DNA of 64,000 nt from Rhizobium sp. Root1203 (GTDB lineage Bacteria > Pseudomonadota > Alphaproteobacteria > Rhizobiales > Rhizobiaceae), in NCBI RefSeq assembly GCF_001424945.1, contig NZ_LMCW01000012.1, positions 188,642-252,641 on the forward strand. The letters run 5' to 3'. The notes under the pieces were generated by a model. That model was not told the DNA's origin. It worked only from the letters and a program-made list of their open reading frames with translations, and searched no databases. Within the stretch, counting starts at the first letter, position 1, and the number at the start of each line of letters is the position of its first letter. The position numbers were made by a program, and so were the translations under genes. This document shows positions 35,158-44,719 of this stretch, piece after piece.

Positions 35158-35487
35158 TTAATGGGTGAGGTTCATCTTGGGTTTGAACTGCCCCGTCGGT
35201 GCCATATCGAAAATCTGGTAGACCTGCTCGTTGCGAAGCGGGACGCCGCTTTCGTCGTTGACAAGGTTCTGCTCGGATACGTAGGCAACGTATTCATTCT
35301 CGTCATTTTCGGCGAGCAGGTGATAGAAGGGCTGGTCCTTGCTTGGGCGCACTTCGGCGGGGATAGAGTTCCACCATTCTTCCGTGTTCGCGAATTCCGG
35401 ATCGACATCGAAGATGACGCCGCGAAACGGAAATACCTTGTGCCGGACCACTTCGCCGATACTGAACTTAGCTAGTCTTTCTTTCAT
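35158..35487 (-). CDS. hspQ: heat shock protein HspQ
   Basis: A 109-residue YccV-like/HspQ protein, in E. coli a hemimethylated-DNA-binding and Lon-modulating heat shock factor. Typical segments are FSIGEVVRHKVFPFRGVIFDVDPEF, NTEEWW, QPFYHLLAE and YVSEQNL. ATG 35487 is preceded by AAAGGAAG; readings starting further upstream (35508) include the ribosome site itself. Its own terminator follows. Confidence 0.9.
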   Translation of the reverse strand: MKERLAKFSIGEVVRHKVFPFRGVIFDVDPEFANTEEWWNSIPAEVRPSKDQPFYHLLAENDENEYVAYVSEQNLVNDESGVPLRNEQVYQIFDMAPTGQFKPKMNLTH

Positions 35488-35604
35488 GGTACGACTTCCT
35501 TTCATCACCCAATTTGGTGATTGGCATCGCTCAAATCAAGATTTGTGCGAGATCGCGTCACATGAATGTCACATCTGCCGGCAGCATAGATGACATCGTG
35601 CAGG

Positions 35605-35634
35605 CAAGAAAGCCCCGGCGCCATGGCCGGGGCT
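35605..35634 (-). terminator. terminator of glnA
   Basis: A 9-bp stem AGCCCCGGC (35611-35619) with GCCGGGGCT (35626-35634). On the minus strand it is followed by TTCTTGCC. It is 12 bp past the glnA stop at 35647. Confidence 0.75.
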
Positions 35635-35646
35635 CTCCGATTTTCG

Positions 35647-37056
35647 TTATGCAGAATAGTACATGTCGTACTCGACCGGGTGTGGCGTCATGTCGAAGCG
35701 CATGACCTCGGCCATCTTCAGTTCGATGAACGAGTCGATCTGGTCGTCGTCGAAAACACCGCCGGCTGTAAGGAACTTGCGGTCCTTGTCGAGGCTTTCG
35801 AGTGCCTCGCGCAAGGAGCCGCAGACAGTCGGGATCTTCTTCAGTTCCTTCGGCGGCAGATCGTAGAGATCCTTGTCCATGGCCTTGCCGGGATGGATCT
35901 TGTTCTTGATGCCGTCGAGGCCAGCCATCAGCATCGCTGCGAAGGCGAGGTATGGGTTTGCCATCGGATCGGGGAAGCGGACTTCGACGCGTTTGGCCTT
36001 CGGGTTGGTGCCGAACGGAATGCGGCACGAGGCCGAGCGGTTGCGGGCCGAATAGGCGAGCAGCACGGGTGCTTCATAGCCAGGGACAAGACGCTTGTAG
36101 GAGTTCGTCGACGGGTTGGTGAAGGCGTTCAGCGCCTTGGCGTGCTTGATGATGCCGCCGATGTAGTAGAGGCACGATTCAGACAGGCCAGCGTACTCGT
36201 CGCCTGCGAAGGTTGGCTTGCCGGCCTTCCAGATCGACTGGTGAACGTGCATGCCCGAGCCGTTGTCGCCGAAAATCGGCTTCGGCATGAAGGTTGCCGT
36301 CTTGCCGTAGGCATTTGCGACCTGATGCACCACGTATTTGTAGATCTGCATCTTGTCGGCGTTGCGGACGAGCGTGTCGAACTTGATGCCGAGTTCGTGC
36401 TGGGCGGCAGCCACCTCATGGTGATGCTTTTCAACGACGACGCCCATTTCGGACAGGACCGTCAGCATTTCCGAGCGCATGTCCTGGCAGCTGTCGATTG
36501 GCGGAACCGGGAAGTAGCCGCCCTTGACGCGCGGACGGTGGCCAAGGTTGCCGGTCTCGTATTCGGTGTCGTCGTTCGATGGCAGTTCGGTCGAATCGAG
36601 CTTGAAGCCGGTGTTGTAGGGGTCGGCCTTGTAGCGGACGTCGTCAAAGATGAAGAATTCGGCTTCCGGACCGACGAACACGGTGTCGCCGATGCCTGAT
36701 GCCTTGAGATAGGCTTCCGCCTTCTTCGCAGTGCCGCGCGGATCGCGGTTATATGCCTCGCCCGAGACGGGATCGAGAATGTCGCAGAGGATGACCATGG
36801 TGGACTGCGCGAAGAACGGATCCATGTGAACCGTTTCGGTGTCCGGCATCAACACCATGTCGGATTCGTTGATGGCCTTCCAGCCACCGATCGAGGAGCC
36901 GTCGAACATGACGCCATCGGCAAACATGTCTTCATCGACGCAGACGACATCCATCGTAACGTGCTGCAGCTTACCCTTGGGGTCGGTGAAGCGCAGGTCG
37001 ACGAACTTCACGTCGTTGTCTTTGATTTGCTTAAGAATTTCGCTTGCGGTCGCCAT
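35647..37056 (-). CDS. glnA: glutamine synthetase type I
   Basis: A 469-residue dodecameric enzyme that makes glutamine from glutamate, ammonia and ATP. Seen: N-terminal beta-grasp domain with [11 protein letters not shown], catalytic [19 protein letters not shown], the ATP-site [13 protein letters not shown], and the adenylylation tyrosine in DKDLYDLPP (about residue 398), so it is subject to GlnE control. It lies downstream of glnB (37-bp gap) and is co-transcribed from the glnB promoter region. GlnB senses the product state and regulates this enzyme through adenylylation. Confidence 0.97.
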   Translation of the reverse strand: MATASEILKQIKDNDVKFVDLRFTDPKGKLQHVTMDVVCVDEDMFADGVMFDGSSIGGWKAINESDMVLMPDTETVHMDPFFAQSTMVILCDILDPVSGEAYNRDPRGTAKKAEAYLKASGIGDTVFVGPEAEFFIFDDVRYKADPYNTGFKLDSTELPSNDDTEYETGNLGHRPRVKGGYFPVPPIDSCQDMRSEMLTVLSEMGVVVEKHHHEVAAAQHELGIKFDTLVRNADKMQIYKYVVHQVANAYGKTATFMPKPIFGDNGSGMHVHQSIWKAGKPTFAGDEYAGLSESCLYYIGGIIKHAKALNAFTNPSTNSYKRLVPGYEAPVLLAYSARNRSASCRIPFGTNPKAKRVEVRFPDPMANPYLAFAAMLMAGLDGIKNKIHPGKAMDKDLYDLPPKELKKIPTVCGSLREALESLDKDRKFLTAGGVFDDDQIDSFIELKMAEVMRFDMTPHPVEYDMYYSA

Positions 37057-37093
37057 TAAATAGTTCCTTTATTTGAGATGACGATACGTAGGG

Positions 37094-37555
<462 letters not shown>

Positions 37556-37774
37556 CTATGATTTCACGAGATTTCTGCACGGATTCAGGCTGAAATTCTG
37601 AAATTAAGGCGATGAAAGCTTCATTTCGGATCGGATTGTGGAATATTCACGTTCTCTGAATAAGCGTAGAGCCATTCATTGTGTGGGTAAAAAATATGCA
37701 AACGGCTAAAATTTAGACGCCATGTTTTTCGGAGAAGTGGTTGTTATTTAGGCTGTTTCTGGTTGAATGGGGGA

Positions 37775-39250
37775 ATGACCGAACGTCTTTCTTCCTTGCT
37801 TCTCTCGCCCGCTGAAATGGCTGCCGTGGATGCGGCTGCAGCCGCATCCGGCATCAGCAGTTTTGCACTCATGCAGCGTGCCGGGGGAAGCGTCGCCGCA
37901 GCACTTCTTCACTATCATCCCGGCGCTGTTCGCGCGGTTGTTTTCTGCGGTCCAGGCAACAATGGCGGAGACGGCTATGTGGCAGCGCGCTGCCTGACGG
38001 AGAGCGGTGTGCGCGTTGACGTCTTCCATCTCGGCGATCCCACAACGCTGAAGGGAGACGCGGCGCAGGCGCGCTCGCTCTTCATGGTGCCGACGCTTCC
38101 GATCGAGGACTATCGCCCGGAGGCCGGGGATGTTGCGATCGATGCCCTGTTCGGGGCCGGCCTGACGCGTGCTGTTCCGCAGGCTGTCGCCAACCTCGTC
38201 AGACTCGTTGCCGACGCCGACGTCCCGGTGCTCGCCGTGGATCTGCCCTCCGGCATAGACGGACGGACGGGCAGGGTGCTGGGCGCGGCTTTTTCGGCCG
38301 AACGGACCATCACCTTCATGACAAGGAAACCGGGCCATGTGCTGTTGCCGGGCCGCGAGCTTTGCGGCGATGTGGAGGTGGCCGATATCGGCATACCGGT
38401 GCGGATCGTTCGAAGGGAGGCAGGAGGAAGGATCGCCGAGAACGGCCCTGCCCACTGGGCGCACATGGTGCAGCCGCCCGGCCGGGAAACGCACAAATAC
38501 AAGCGCGGCCACTTGGTGGTGTTTTCCGGAGAAGCCGCCAAGACGGGTGCCGCGCGAATGTCGGCAATGGCCGGGCTGAAGGCGGGAGCCGGACTTGTGA
38601 CGATCGCGTCGCCAAACGAAGCGGTCTCCGAAAACGCGGCCCACCTGACCGCAGTTATGCTGCACGGGATCGACAGTGAGGCCGATCTCCTCGGCTGGCT
38701 GCGCGATGAAAGGCTGCAGACCTTCGTTCTCGGGCCGGGCTTTGGGGCGGGCGCGAAGGCACGGAGTTTCGTCGCGGCGGTTCGACAGCGTCACCTTGTC
38801 CTCGATGCCGACGGGATCTCATCGTTTCGCGACGATCCGGCTGAGTTGTTCTCCCTCTTCGCCGGAGGGGAGCCCCGGCTTGTCCTGACGCCGCACGAAG
38901 GGGAATTCCACCGTCTCTTTCCCGATATTGCCGATGACGAGACGATGGGCAAGGTCGACAAGGCACAGGCGGCTGCGCTCCGCGCCAACGCTGCAATCAT
39001 CTACAAGGGGGCGGATACCGTGATCGCTTCGCCGGACGGACGCGCATTGATCAACACCAATGCGCCGATCTGGCTTGCCACGGCTGGATCCGGCGACGTG
39101 CTCGCAGGCATTGTCGGAGCGTTGTTGGCGCAGGGAATTCCGGCCTTCGAGGCGGCAGCAGCCGGTGTCTACCTGCATGGCGAAGCGGGAATGCGTGCCG
39201 GAAAGGGTCTGACGGCGGAAGACCTCGTATCGTGCGTTCTACCGCCCTGA
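37775..39250 (+). CDS. nnrD: bifunctional NAD(P)HX epimerase/dehydratase
   Basis: A 491-residue metabolite-repair enzyme. The N-terminal YjeF-type epimerase domain (about 10-215, FCGPGNNGGDGYVAARC) interconverts hydrated NAD(P)H epimers. The C-terminal ribokinase-like domain (about 225-485, GSGDVLAGIVGALL with the catalytic Asp) dehydrates the S form using ATP/ADP. ATG 37775 has only a close GGGGG upstream; a TTG at 37763 is the alternative. The last 12 bp overlap the convergent DUF72 gene. Confidence 0.92.
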   Translation: MTERLSSLLLSPAEMAAVDAAAAASGISSFALMQRAGGSVAAALLHYHPGAVRAVVFCGPGNNGGDGYVAARCLTESGVRVDVFHLGDPTTLKGDAAQARSLFMVPTLPIEDYRPEAGDVAIDALFGAGLTRAVPQAVANLVRLVADADVPVLAVDLPSGIDGRTGRVLGAAFSAERTITFMTRKPGHVLLPGRELCGDVEVADIGIPVRIVRREAGGRIAENGPAHWAHMVQPPGRETHKYKRGHLVVFSGEAAKTGAARMSAMAGLKAGAGLVTIASPNEAVSENAAHLTAVMLHGIDSEADLLGWLRDERLQTFVLGPGFGAGAKARSFVAAVRQRHLVLDADGISSFRDDPAELFSLFAGGEPRLVLTPHEGEFHRLFPDIADDETMGKVDKAQAAALRANAAIIYKGADTVIASPDGRALINTNAPIWLATAGSGDVLAGIVGALLAQGIPAFEAAAAGVYLHGEAGMRAGKGLTAEDLVSCVLPP

Positions 39251-40060
39251 CGAGGAGCCGGAGATTTCTTCCTGCAAGGCGATTGCGCCGAACGGTGCGT
39301 TGATCTTTCCTTCGTGAATCATGAAGGCGAAGACGTCGCGAGGTTCCTTGCTTACCTTCCTGCCCTTGTCGATCAAAGGCAGGTCCGCGGGCACGCCGCC
39401 TTCCGCCCATGTCTCAAGGCGTTTCCCCCATCCAGCAAGGTCGCCGGGTGGATAGCAGGTTCTGATCTCGTCGGACCCCTTCTGCAGCCGCGCATATACG
39501 AAATCCGCGGTGACATCGGCAATCATGGGGTAGTCAAAATGCTCGGCGCAGACTGGCGCCACGCCGTATTTTTCAAGCAGGGCTACAAACTCGGGGACCT
39601 TGAAAGAGTCGTGGCGCACTTCGACCACGTGCTTCAGCGGCAGGCTGTCCTGCCTGTCCGGCAGCAGCTTGAGAAAAGCCTCGAAATCATCCGGATCGAA
39701 TTTCTTGGTCGGCGCGAATTGCCAGAGGATCGGCCCGAGATGAGACCCGAGCTCCGTCAACCCCTGCGTCAGGAAACGCTCCATCGATTCACCCGCTTCC
39801 GCCAGCACGCGCCGGTTGGTGACGAAGCGGCTGGCCTTCAGCGAGAAGATGAACCCTTCCGGCACATCGGCTCCCCATTTGGCAAACGTCTCCGGCTTTT
39901 GCGAACTGTAGTAGGTCCCGTTGATCTCGATGACCTTCAGCTGGCGGCTCGCATAATGCAGCTCATCCTTCTGCTTCAGGTTGCCGGGGTAGAAATGATC
40001 CCGCCACGGCTCGAAGGTCCAGCCGCCGATACCGACCCGTATGTTGCCGGATTTTGTCAT
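39239..40060 (-). CDS. DUF72 domain protein
   Basis: A 273-residue TIM-barrel-like protein of the YecE/DUF72 family. Recognisable: VGIGGWTFEPWRDHFYPG, LKVIEINGTYYSSQKPETFAKW, ILWQFAPTKKFD, VEVRHDSF and the C-terminal FAFMIHEGK. Activity unknown; family members are widespread and often near repair genes. An excellent AGGAGG precedes the start. It follows uvrA on the same strand by 19 bp and may be in its SOS-controlled transcript. Confidence 0.85.
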   Translation of the reverse strand: MTKSGNIRVGIGGWTFEPWRDHFYPGNLKQKDELHYASRQLKVIEINGTYYSSQKPETFAKWGADVPEGFIFSLKASRFVTNRRVLAEAGESMERFLTQGLTELGSHLGPILWQFAPTKKFDPDDFEAFLKLLPDRQDSLPLKHVVEVRHDSFKVPEFVALLEKYGVAPVCAEHFDYPMIADVTADFVYARLQKGSDEIRTCYPPGDLAGWGKRLETWAEGGVPADLPLIDKGRKVSKEPRDVFAFMIHEGKINAPFGAIALQEEISGSSSGR

Positions 40061-40079
40061 TAAGTTCCTCCTCTCAGCA

Positions 40080-43004
40080 TTATTCCGCCGCGGCGACGGC
40101 TTTCCTCACCGGACGCCGTTCCAGCAGTTCTTTGAGGAACCGGCCGGTGTAGGAGCGCTGCTCCTTGACGATCGCCTCGGGCGTACCGACTGCAACGATT
40201 TCGCCGCCGCCGTCTCCGCCTTCGGGACCGAAGTCGAGGATCCAGTCAGCCGTCTTGATGACTTCAAGGTTATGCTCGATGACCACCACGGAGTTGCCCT
40301 GATTGACGAGTTCCTGAAGCATTTCCAATAATTTGGCCACGTCATGGAAATGCAGGCCGGTCGTCGGTTCGTCCAGAATATAGAGCGTGCGGCCGGTCGA
40401 ACGCTTCGACAGCTCCTTGGCAAGCTTGACGCGTTGCGCTTCGCCGCCGGAGAGCGTGTTCGCCTGCTGGCCAACCTTGATGTAGCCGAGACCGACGTCC
40501 TTCAGGGCCTGCAGCTTGTCGCGAACTGCGGGAACGGCAGCGAAGAAATCGACGCCTTCCTCGACCGTCATGTCGAGCACGTCGGCGATCGACTTCTGCT
40601 TGAAGGTGACATCCAGCGTTTCGCGGTTGTAGCGCTTGCCGTGGCAGACGTCGCAGGTGACGTAGACATCCGGCAGGAAATGCATCTCGATCTTGATGAC
40701 GCCGTCCCCCTGGCATGCCTCGCAGCGTCCGCCCTTAACGTTGAAGGAGAAGCGGCCCGGCTGGTAGCCACGTGCCTTCGCTTCCGGCAGACCGGCAAAC
40801 CAGTCGCGGATCGGCGTGAAGGCACCCGTGTAGGTCGCCGGGTTGGACCGCGGCGTGCGGCCGATCGGCGACTGGTCGATATCGATCACCTTGTCGATAT
40901 GTTCGAAACCGTCGATGCGGTCATGATCGGCCGGGTTTTCTCGGGCACCCATGACGCGGCGGGCGGCGGATTTATAAAGCGTTTCGATAAGGAAAGTGGA
41001 TTTGCCGCCGCCCGAAACGCCGGTCACGGCGGTGAATACGCCGAGCGGGATGGCCGCCGTGACATTCTTCAGGTTGTTGCCGCGTGCGCCGACCACCTTG
41101 ATCTCCTTGCCCTTCTTGGGCTTGCGCCGCTCGTCGGGAACGGGAACGCCGAGCTCGCCGGAGAGATATTTGCCAGTCAGGGACTTCGGGTTTGCCATGA
41201 TGTCCTGCGGCGTACCATGGGCGATCACCTGACCGCCATGGATGCCGGCCGCCGGGCCGATATCGACCACGTCGTCCGCCGACAGGATCGCATCCTCGTC
41301 ATGCTCGACAACGATGACCGTGTTACCGATATCGCGAAGGTGCTTCAGTGTGTCGAGCAGCCGGGCATTGTCCCGCTGGTGCAGGCCGATCGAAGGCTCG
41401 TCGAGGACGTACAGGACGCCGGTCAGACCCGATCCGATCTGGGAGGCGAGACGAATGCGCTGGCTTTCGCCGCCGGACAGGGTTCCCGAATTGCGCGAGA
41501 GGCTGAGATAGTCGAGGCCGACGTCGTTGAGGAAGCGCAGGCGCTCGCGGATTTCCTTCAGAATACGGACGGCGATTTCGTTCTGCTTGGCGGTGAAGGT
41601 CAACGGCAGCGTTTCGAACCAGTCGCGGGCGACGCGGATCGACATCTGGGTCACCTGGCCGATCTGCAGAGTGCCGATCTTCACCGCCAGGGCTTCCGGC
41701 TTCAGGCGGAAGCCGTTGCAGGAGGGGCAGGGTGCCGCCGACATGTAGCGTTCGATTTCCTCGCGGGCCCAGGCGGAGTCGGTCTCCTTCCAGCGGCGCT
41801 CAAGATTCGTGATGATGCCTTCGAAGTTCTTGTGCGTCGTGTACGAGCGTGCGCCGTCGGCGTAGTGAAATTCGATCTTCTCGTCCGTGCCGTTGAGGAT
41901 GACGTCCCGTGCCGTCTCGGAAAGATCGCTCCAGCGCGCTCCGAGCTTGAAGCCGTAGTGCTTGCCGAGGGCTTCGAGCGTCTGATTGTAATAGGGCGAC
42001 GATGACTTGGCCCACGGCGCGATTGCGCCGTCGCGCAGCGTCCGCTCGGTTTCAGGCACGATGAGGTTCGCATCGATTTTCTGCTGCGCGCCAAGCCCGT
42101 CGCAAGTCGGGCAGGCGCCGGCCGGATTGTTGAAGGAGAAGAGCCGCGGTTCGATTTCCGGAATAGTGAAGCCGGAGACCGGGCAGGCGAACTTCTCCGA
42201 GAACAGGACACGCTCATGGGTTTCGTTGAGCGACTTGTTGGCAGAGCCCCCGGCCGCTGTATCCTCCGGCGGCAGCGGCTTGTCGGCGAACTCGGCAACG
42301 GCAAGGCCGTCGGCAAGCTTCAGCGACGTCTCGAGGCTGTCGGCAAGGCGCGCCGCGACGTCGGCACGCACGACGATGCGGTCGACCACGACGTCGATGT
42401 CGTGCTTGTACTTCTTGTCGAGCGTCGGGGCTTCGGCAATTTCATAGAACTGGCCGTCCACCTTGACGCGCTGGAAGCCCTTCTTCATGAGCTCCGCAAG
42501 TTCCTTCTTGTACTCGCCCTTGCGGCCGCGCACGAGCGGCGCAAGGATGTAGAGGCGCGTGCCTTCGCCGAATTCGAGAATGCGGTCGACCATCTGGCTG
42601 ACAGTCTGGCTTTCGATCGGCAGGCCGGTTGCCGGCGAATAGGGGACGCCAACACGCGCGAAGAGCAGTCGCATGTAGTCGTAGATCTCGGTCACGGTGC
42701 CGACCGTGGAACGCGGATTGCGCGAGGTCGTCTTCTGCTCGATCGAGATTGCCGGCGACAGCCCGTCGATCTGATCGACGTCGGGCTTCTGCATCATCTC
42801 CAGGAATTGACGTGCATAGGCAGAAAGACTCTCGACGTAGCGGCGCTGTCCCTCCGCGTAGATCGTGTCGAACGCAAGCGAGGATTTGCCCGAACCGGAC
42901 AGCCCCGTCATGACGATCAGCTTGTTGCGCGGCAGATCGAGGTCGATGCCCTTCAGATTGTGCTCACGCGCGCCGCGGATGGAAATCGTCTTCAATTCGC
43001 TCAT
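40080..43004 (-). CDS. uvrA: excinuclease ABC subunit A
   Basis: A 974-residue damage-recognition ATPase of nucleotide excision repair that loads UvrB. Two ABC modules: first Walker [10 protein letters not shown] (about 34-42) and second GVSGGGKST (about 659-667), each with its signature (LSGGE). Zinc-binding cysteine pairs are seen in [16 protein letters not shown] and CEACQGDG...CDVCHGK. ATG 43004 ([11 protein letters not shown]) fits the family; an upstream in-frame reading to 43115 is rejected. It is divergent from ssb, and an SOS box lies between them. Confidence 0.97.
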   Translation of the reverse strand: MSELKTISIRGAREHNLKGIDLDLPRNKLIVMTGLSGSGKSSLAFDTIYAEGQRRYVESLSAYARQFLEMMQKPDVDQIDGLSPAISIEQKTTSRNPRSTVGTVTEIYDYMRLLFARVGVPYSPATGLPIESQTVSQMVDRILEFGEGTRLYILAPLVRGRKGEYKKELAELMKKGFQRVKVDGQFYEIAEAPTLDKKYKHDIDVVVDRIVVRADVAARLADSLETSLKLADGLAVAEFADKPLPPEDTAAGGSANKSLNETHERVLFSEKFACPVSGFTIPEIEPRLFSFNNPAGACPTCDGLGAQQKIDANLIVPETERTLRDGAIAPWAKSSSPYYNQTLEALGKHYGFKLGARWSDLSETARDVILNGTDEKIEFHYADGARSYTTHKNFEGIITNLERRWKETDSAWAREEIERYMSAAPCPSCNGFRLKPEALAVKIGTLQIGQVTQMSIRVARDWFETLPLTFTAKQNEIAVRILKEIRERLRFLNDVGLDYLSLSRNSGTLSGGESQRIRLASQIGSGLTGVLYVLDEPSIGLHQRDNARLLDTLKHLRDIGNTVIVVEHDEDAILSADDVVDIGPAAGIHGGQVIAHGTPQDIMANPKSLTGKYLSGELGVPVPDERRKPKKGKEIKVVGARGNNLKNVTAAIPLGVFTAVTGVSGGGKSTFLIETLYKSAARRVMGARENPADHDRIDGFEHIDKVIDIDQSPIGRTPRSNPATYTGAFTPIRDWFAGLPEAKARGYQPGRFSFNVKGGRCEACQGDGVIKIEMHFLPDVYVTCDVCHGKRYNRETLDVTFKQKSIADVLDMTVEEGVDFFAAVPAVRDKLQALKDVGLGYIKVGQQANTLSGGEAQRVKLAKELSKRSTGRTLYILDEPTTGLHFHDVAKLLEMLQELVNQGNSVVVIEHNLEVIKTADWILDFGPEGGDGGGEIVAVGTPEAIVKEQRSYTGRFLKELLERRPVRKAVAAAE

Positions 43005-43102
43005 CGTCTTCTGCTTCTGTGCTGGAACAAGCCCCTTATTTAGTGATGCCGGCGGGCGAGTCGAGGCTGAATGTCCATATGGGTGCAAGGTTTTCGATTC
43101 GG

Positions 43103-43142
43103 TTGACAGGATCATAGGGATAAACTAGAACAAATAAAGAAC
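43103..43142. promoter_or_regulatory. SOS (LexA) box between uvrA and ssb
   Basis: GAAC-AAATAAA-GAAC at 43128-43142 is an exact match to the alphaproteobacterial SOS box GAAC-N7-GAAC. For ssb, a TTGACA at 43103-43108 followed by a 17-bp spacer puts a weak -10 (TAGAAC) across the left half of the box, so LexA would block that promoter. uvrA starts 124 bp away on the other strand. Confidence 0.85.
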
Positions 43143-43255
43143 AAAATTCCTTGTGGATGAACCTGCCGTAAGCGCCCATTGCGCGGCCTCTATGGTTTAT
43201 GGTGCATCGATTGTTTCAAGCGCCGCCGGGCAGGGCGGCAGGTAGGGTGAGAAGT

Positions 43256-43789
43256 ATGGCTGGTAGCGTAAACAAGGTCATTTTGATCGGAAACGTGGGC
43301 GCAGATCCCGAAATTCGTCGTACGCAGGACGGCCGGCCGATCGCCAATCTGCGTATTGCAACGTCGGAAACCTGGCGCGACCGAAATTCCGGCGAGCGCC
43401 GCGAAAAGACGGAGTGGCACACCGTCGTGGTCTTCAACGAAGGCCTCTGCAAGGTTGTCGAGCAGTATGTGAAGAAAGGTGCCAAGCTCTATATCGAAGG
43501 CGCACTGCAGACCCGCAAGTGGCAGGATCAGCAGGGCCAGGATCGCTATTCGACGGAAGTCGTGCTGCAGGGCTTCGGCTCCACGCTGACAATGCTTGAT
43601 GGCCGTGGCGAAGGCGGCGGAGCAAGCTCCGGTTCTGGCTTCGGCGGCGGCCGTAGCGGCGGCAGCGATTTCGGCGGTGGCGACGATTACGGCGCTCCAT
43701 CGCAGTCGTCCGGCCGCAGTGCCGGCGGCAGTGGCGCCGGCACTGGCGGGAACTTCTCGCGCGATCTCGACGACGACATTCCGTTCTGA
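43256..43789 (+). CDS. ssb: single-stranded DNA-binding protein
   Basis: A 177-residue SSB. The OB fold spans about residues 1-112 ([41 protein letters not shown]). A Gly/Ser-rich linker (about 120-168) leads to the acidic tail DDDIPF that recruits repair and replication partners. ATG 43256 (GGTGAGAAG upstream) is chosen; an upstream in-frame reading to 43199 adds unrelated residues. Shared intergenic SOS box with uvrA. Confidence 0.96.
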   Translation: MAGSVNKVILIGNVGADPEIRRTQDGRPIANLRIATSETWRDRNSGERREKTEWHTVVVFNEGLCKVVEQYVKKGAKLYIEGALQTRKWQDQQGQDRYSTEVVLQGFGSTLTMLDGRGEGGGASSGSGFGGGRSGGSDFGGGDDYGAPSQSSGRSAGGSGAGTGGNFSRDLDDDIPF

Positions 43790-43815
43790 TCGAGAGATCC
43801 GTCCGGAGGTTTTTG

Positions 43816-43841
43816 ACGGCGCACCCTGGGTGCGCCGTTTT
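43816..43841 (+). terminator. terminator of ssb
   Basis: Strong inverted repeat ACGGCGCACCC (43816-43826) with GGGTGCGCCGT (43828-43838), folding with a small loop around CCTGG and followed by TTTTGATTTG. It is 27 bp after the stop and ahead of the convergent marC. Confidence 0.8.
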
Positions 43842-43852
43842 GATTTGTGGTG

Positions 43853-44494
43853 TCAGCCAGCCGGAGCCAGGTTCATGACGGACTTGACGCCATCGACCAC
43901 GAATTGGGTGGCAAGGGCTGCCAGAATGACGCCGAGCAGGCGCGTCAGGATTGCACGCCCTGTAACGCCAAGGAACCGGTCGAGCCGGTCGGCGATGAGC
44001 AGCGCAAGGAACAGCAGCAGAAGGCTTACGGCGATGACGATGATCAGCTGTGCCCGTTCGAAAGAGCCCTGCATCGAACCGGATATCAAGATGGTCGCCG
44101 AAATTGCACCCGGGCCTGAGATCAACGGGATTGCCAGCGGAAAGACGGAGATATTGTGGATGTGATCGACAGTGATCGCCGTCGTGCTGGTCTTCTCCTT
44201 GCGGTCCTGCCGCTTCTCGAAGACCATTTCGAAAGCGATCCAGAAGAGCAGCAGGCCGCCGGCAATACGGAAGGCCCCGATCGAGATGCCGAGCACGCCG
44301 AGGACGCTCGCGCCGAAAAGGGCGAAAACGGCAAGAATGATAAAAGCGATGATCGTACCGCGCATGGCGACCTGCTTGCGCTGGCCGCGGCTCATGCCGA
44401 CGGTCAGCCCGAGAAATATCGGTGCCAGACCCGGCGGATCGATGGTGACGAGCAGCGTCGTGAATGCATTGATGAGTTGGTCGGCGCTTGCCAT
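43853..44494 (-). CDS. marC: MarC family integral membrane protein
   Basis: A 213-residue inner-membrane protein with six predicted helices. The MarC/UPF0056 pattern includes TLLVTIDPPGLAPIFLGLT near the start and NISVFPLAIPLISGPGAISATI in the middle. Once thought linked to multiple antibiotic resistance, but the function is unproven. It sits in the conserved uvrA-ssb-marC-gyrA neighbourhood of rhizobia. The start is behind GGAGAGACG. Confidence 0.88.
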   Translation of the reverse strand: MASADQLINAFTTLLVTIDPPGLAPIFLGLTVGMSRGQRKQVAMRGTIIAFIILAVFALFGASVLGVLGISIGAFRIAGGLLLFWIAFEMVFEKRQDRKEKTSTTAITVDHIHNISVFPLAIPLISGPGAISATILISGSMQGSFERAQLIIVIAVSLLLLFLALLIADRLDRFLGVTGRAILTRLLGVILAALATQFVVDGVKSVMNLAPAG

Positions 44495-44719
44495 CGTCTC
44501 TCCGTGAGCCCATATAGCGGCTCGGTGTCGGGCGATTGTGATGCGGGGAAATCAAATTTGCAAATGGCTCTGCCCGGATAGCGCGAATGCCGCTCCGAAA
44601 GGCTCGATTTGCCCTCGTTTGGCTGCAAAAGCCTGTTCAAAACCCCTGCCAAAATTGGCGTATCAACAGCCTTTCCGTTATAAATCTTCAAGTGATTCTA
44701 GAAGAGATCGTGATCTGTT

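Noticed and set aside
40344..42005. A 553-codon open frame opposite uvrA
   Set aside because: Shadow frame in GC-rich coding DNA; uvrA motifs are intact on the minus strand.
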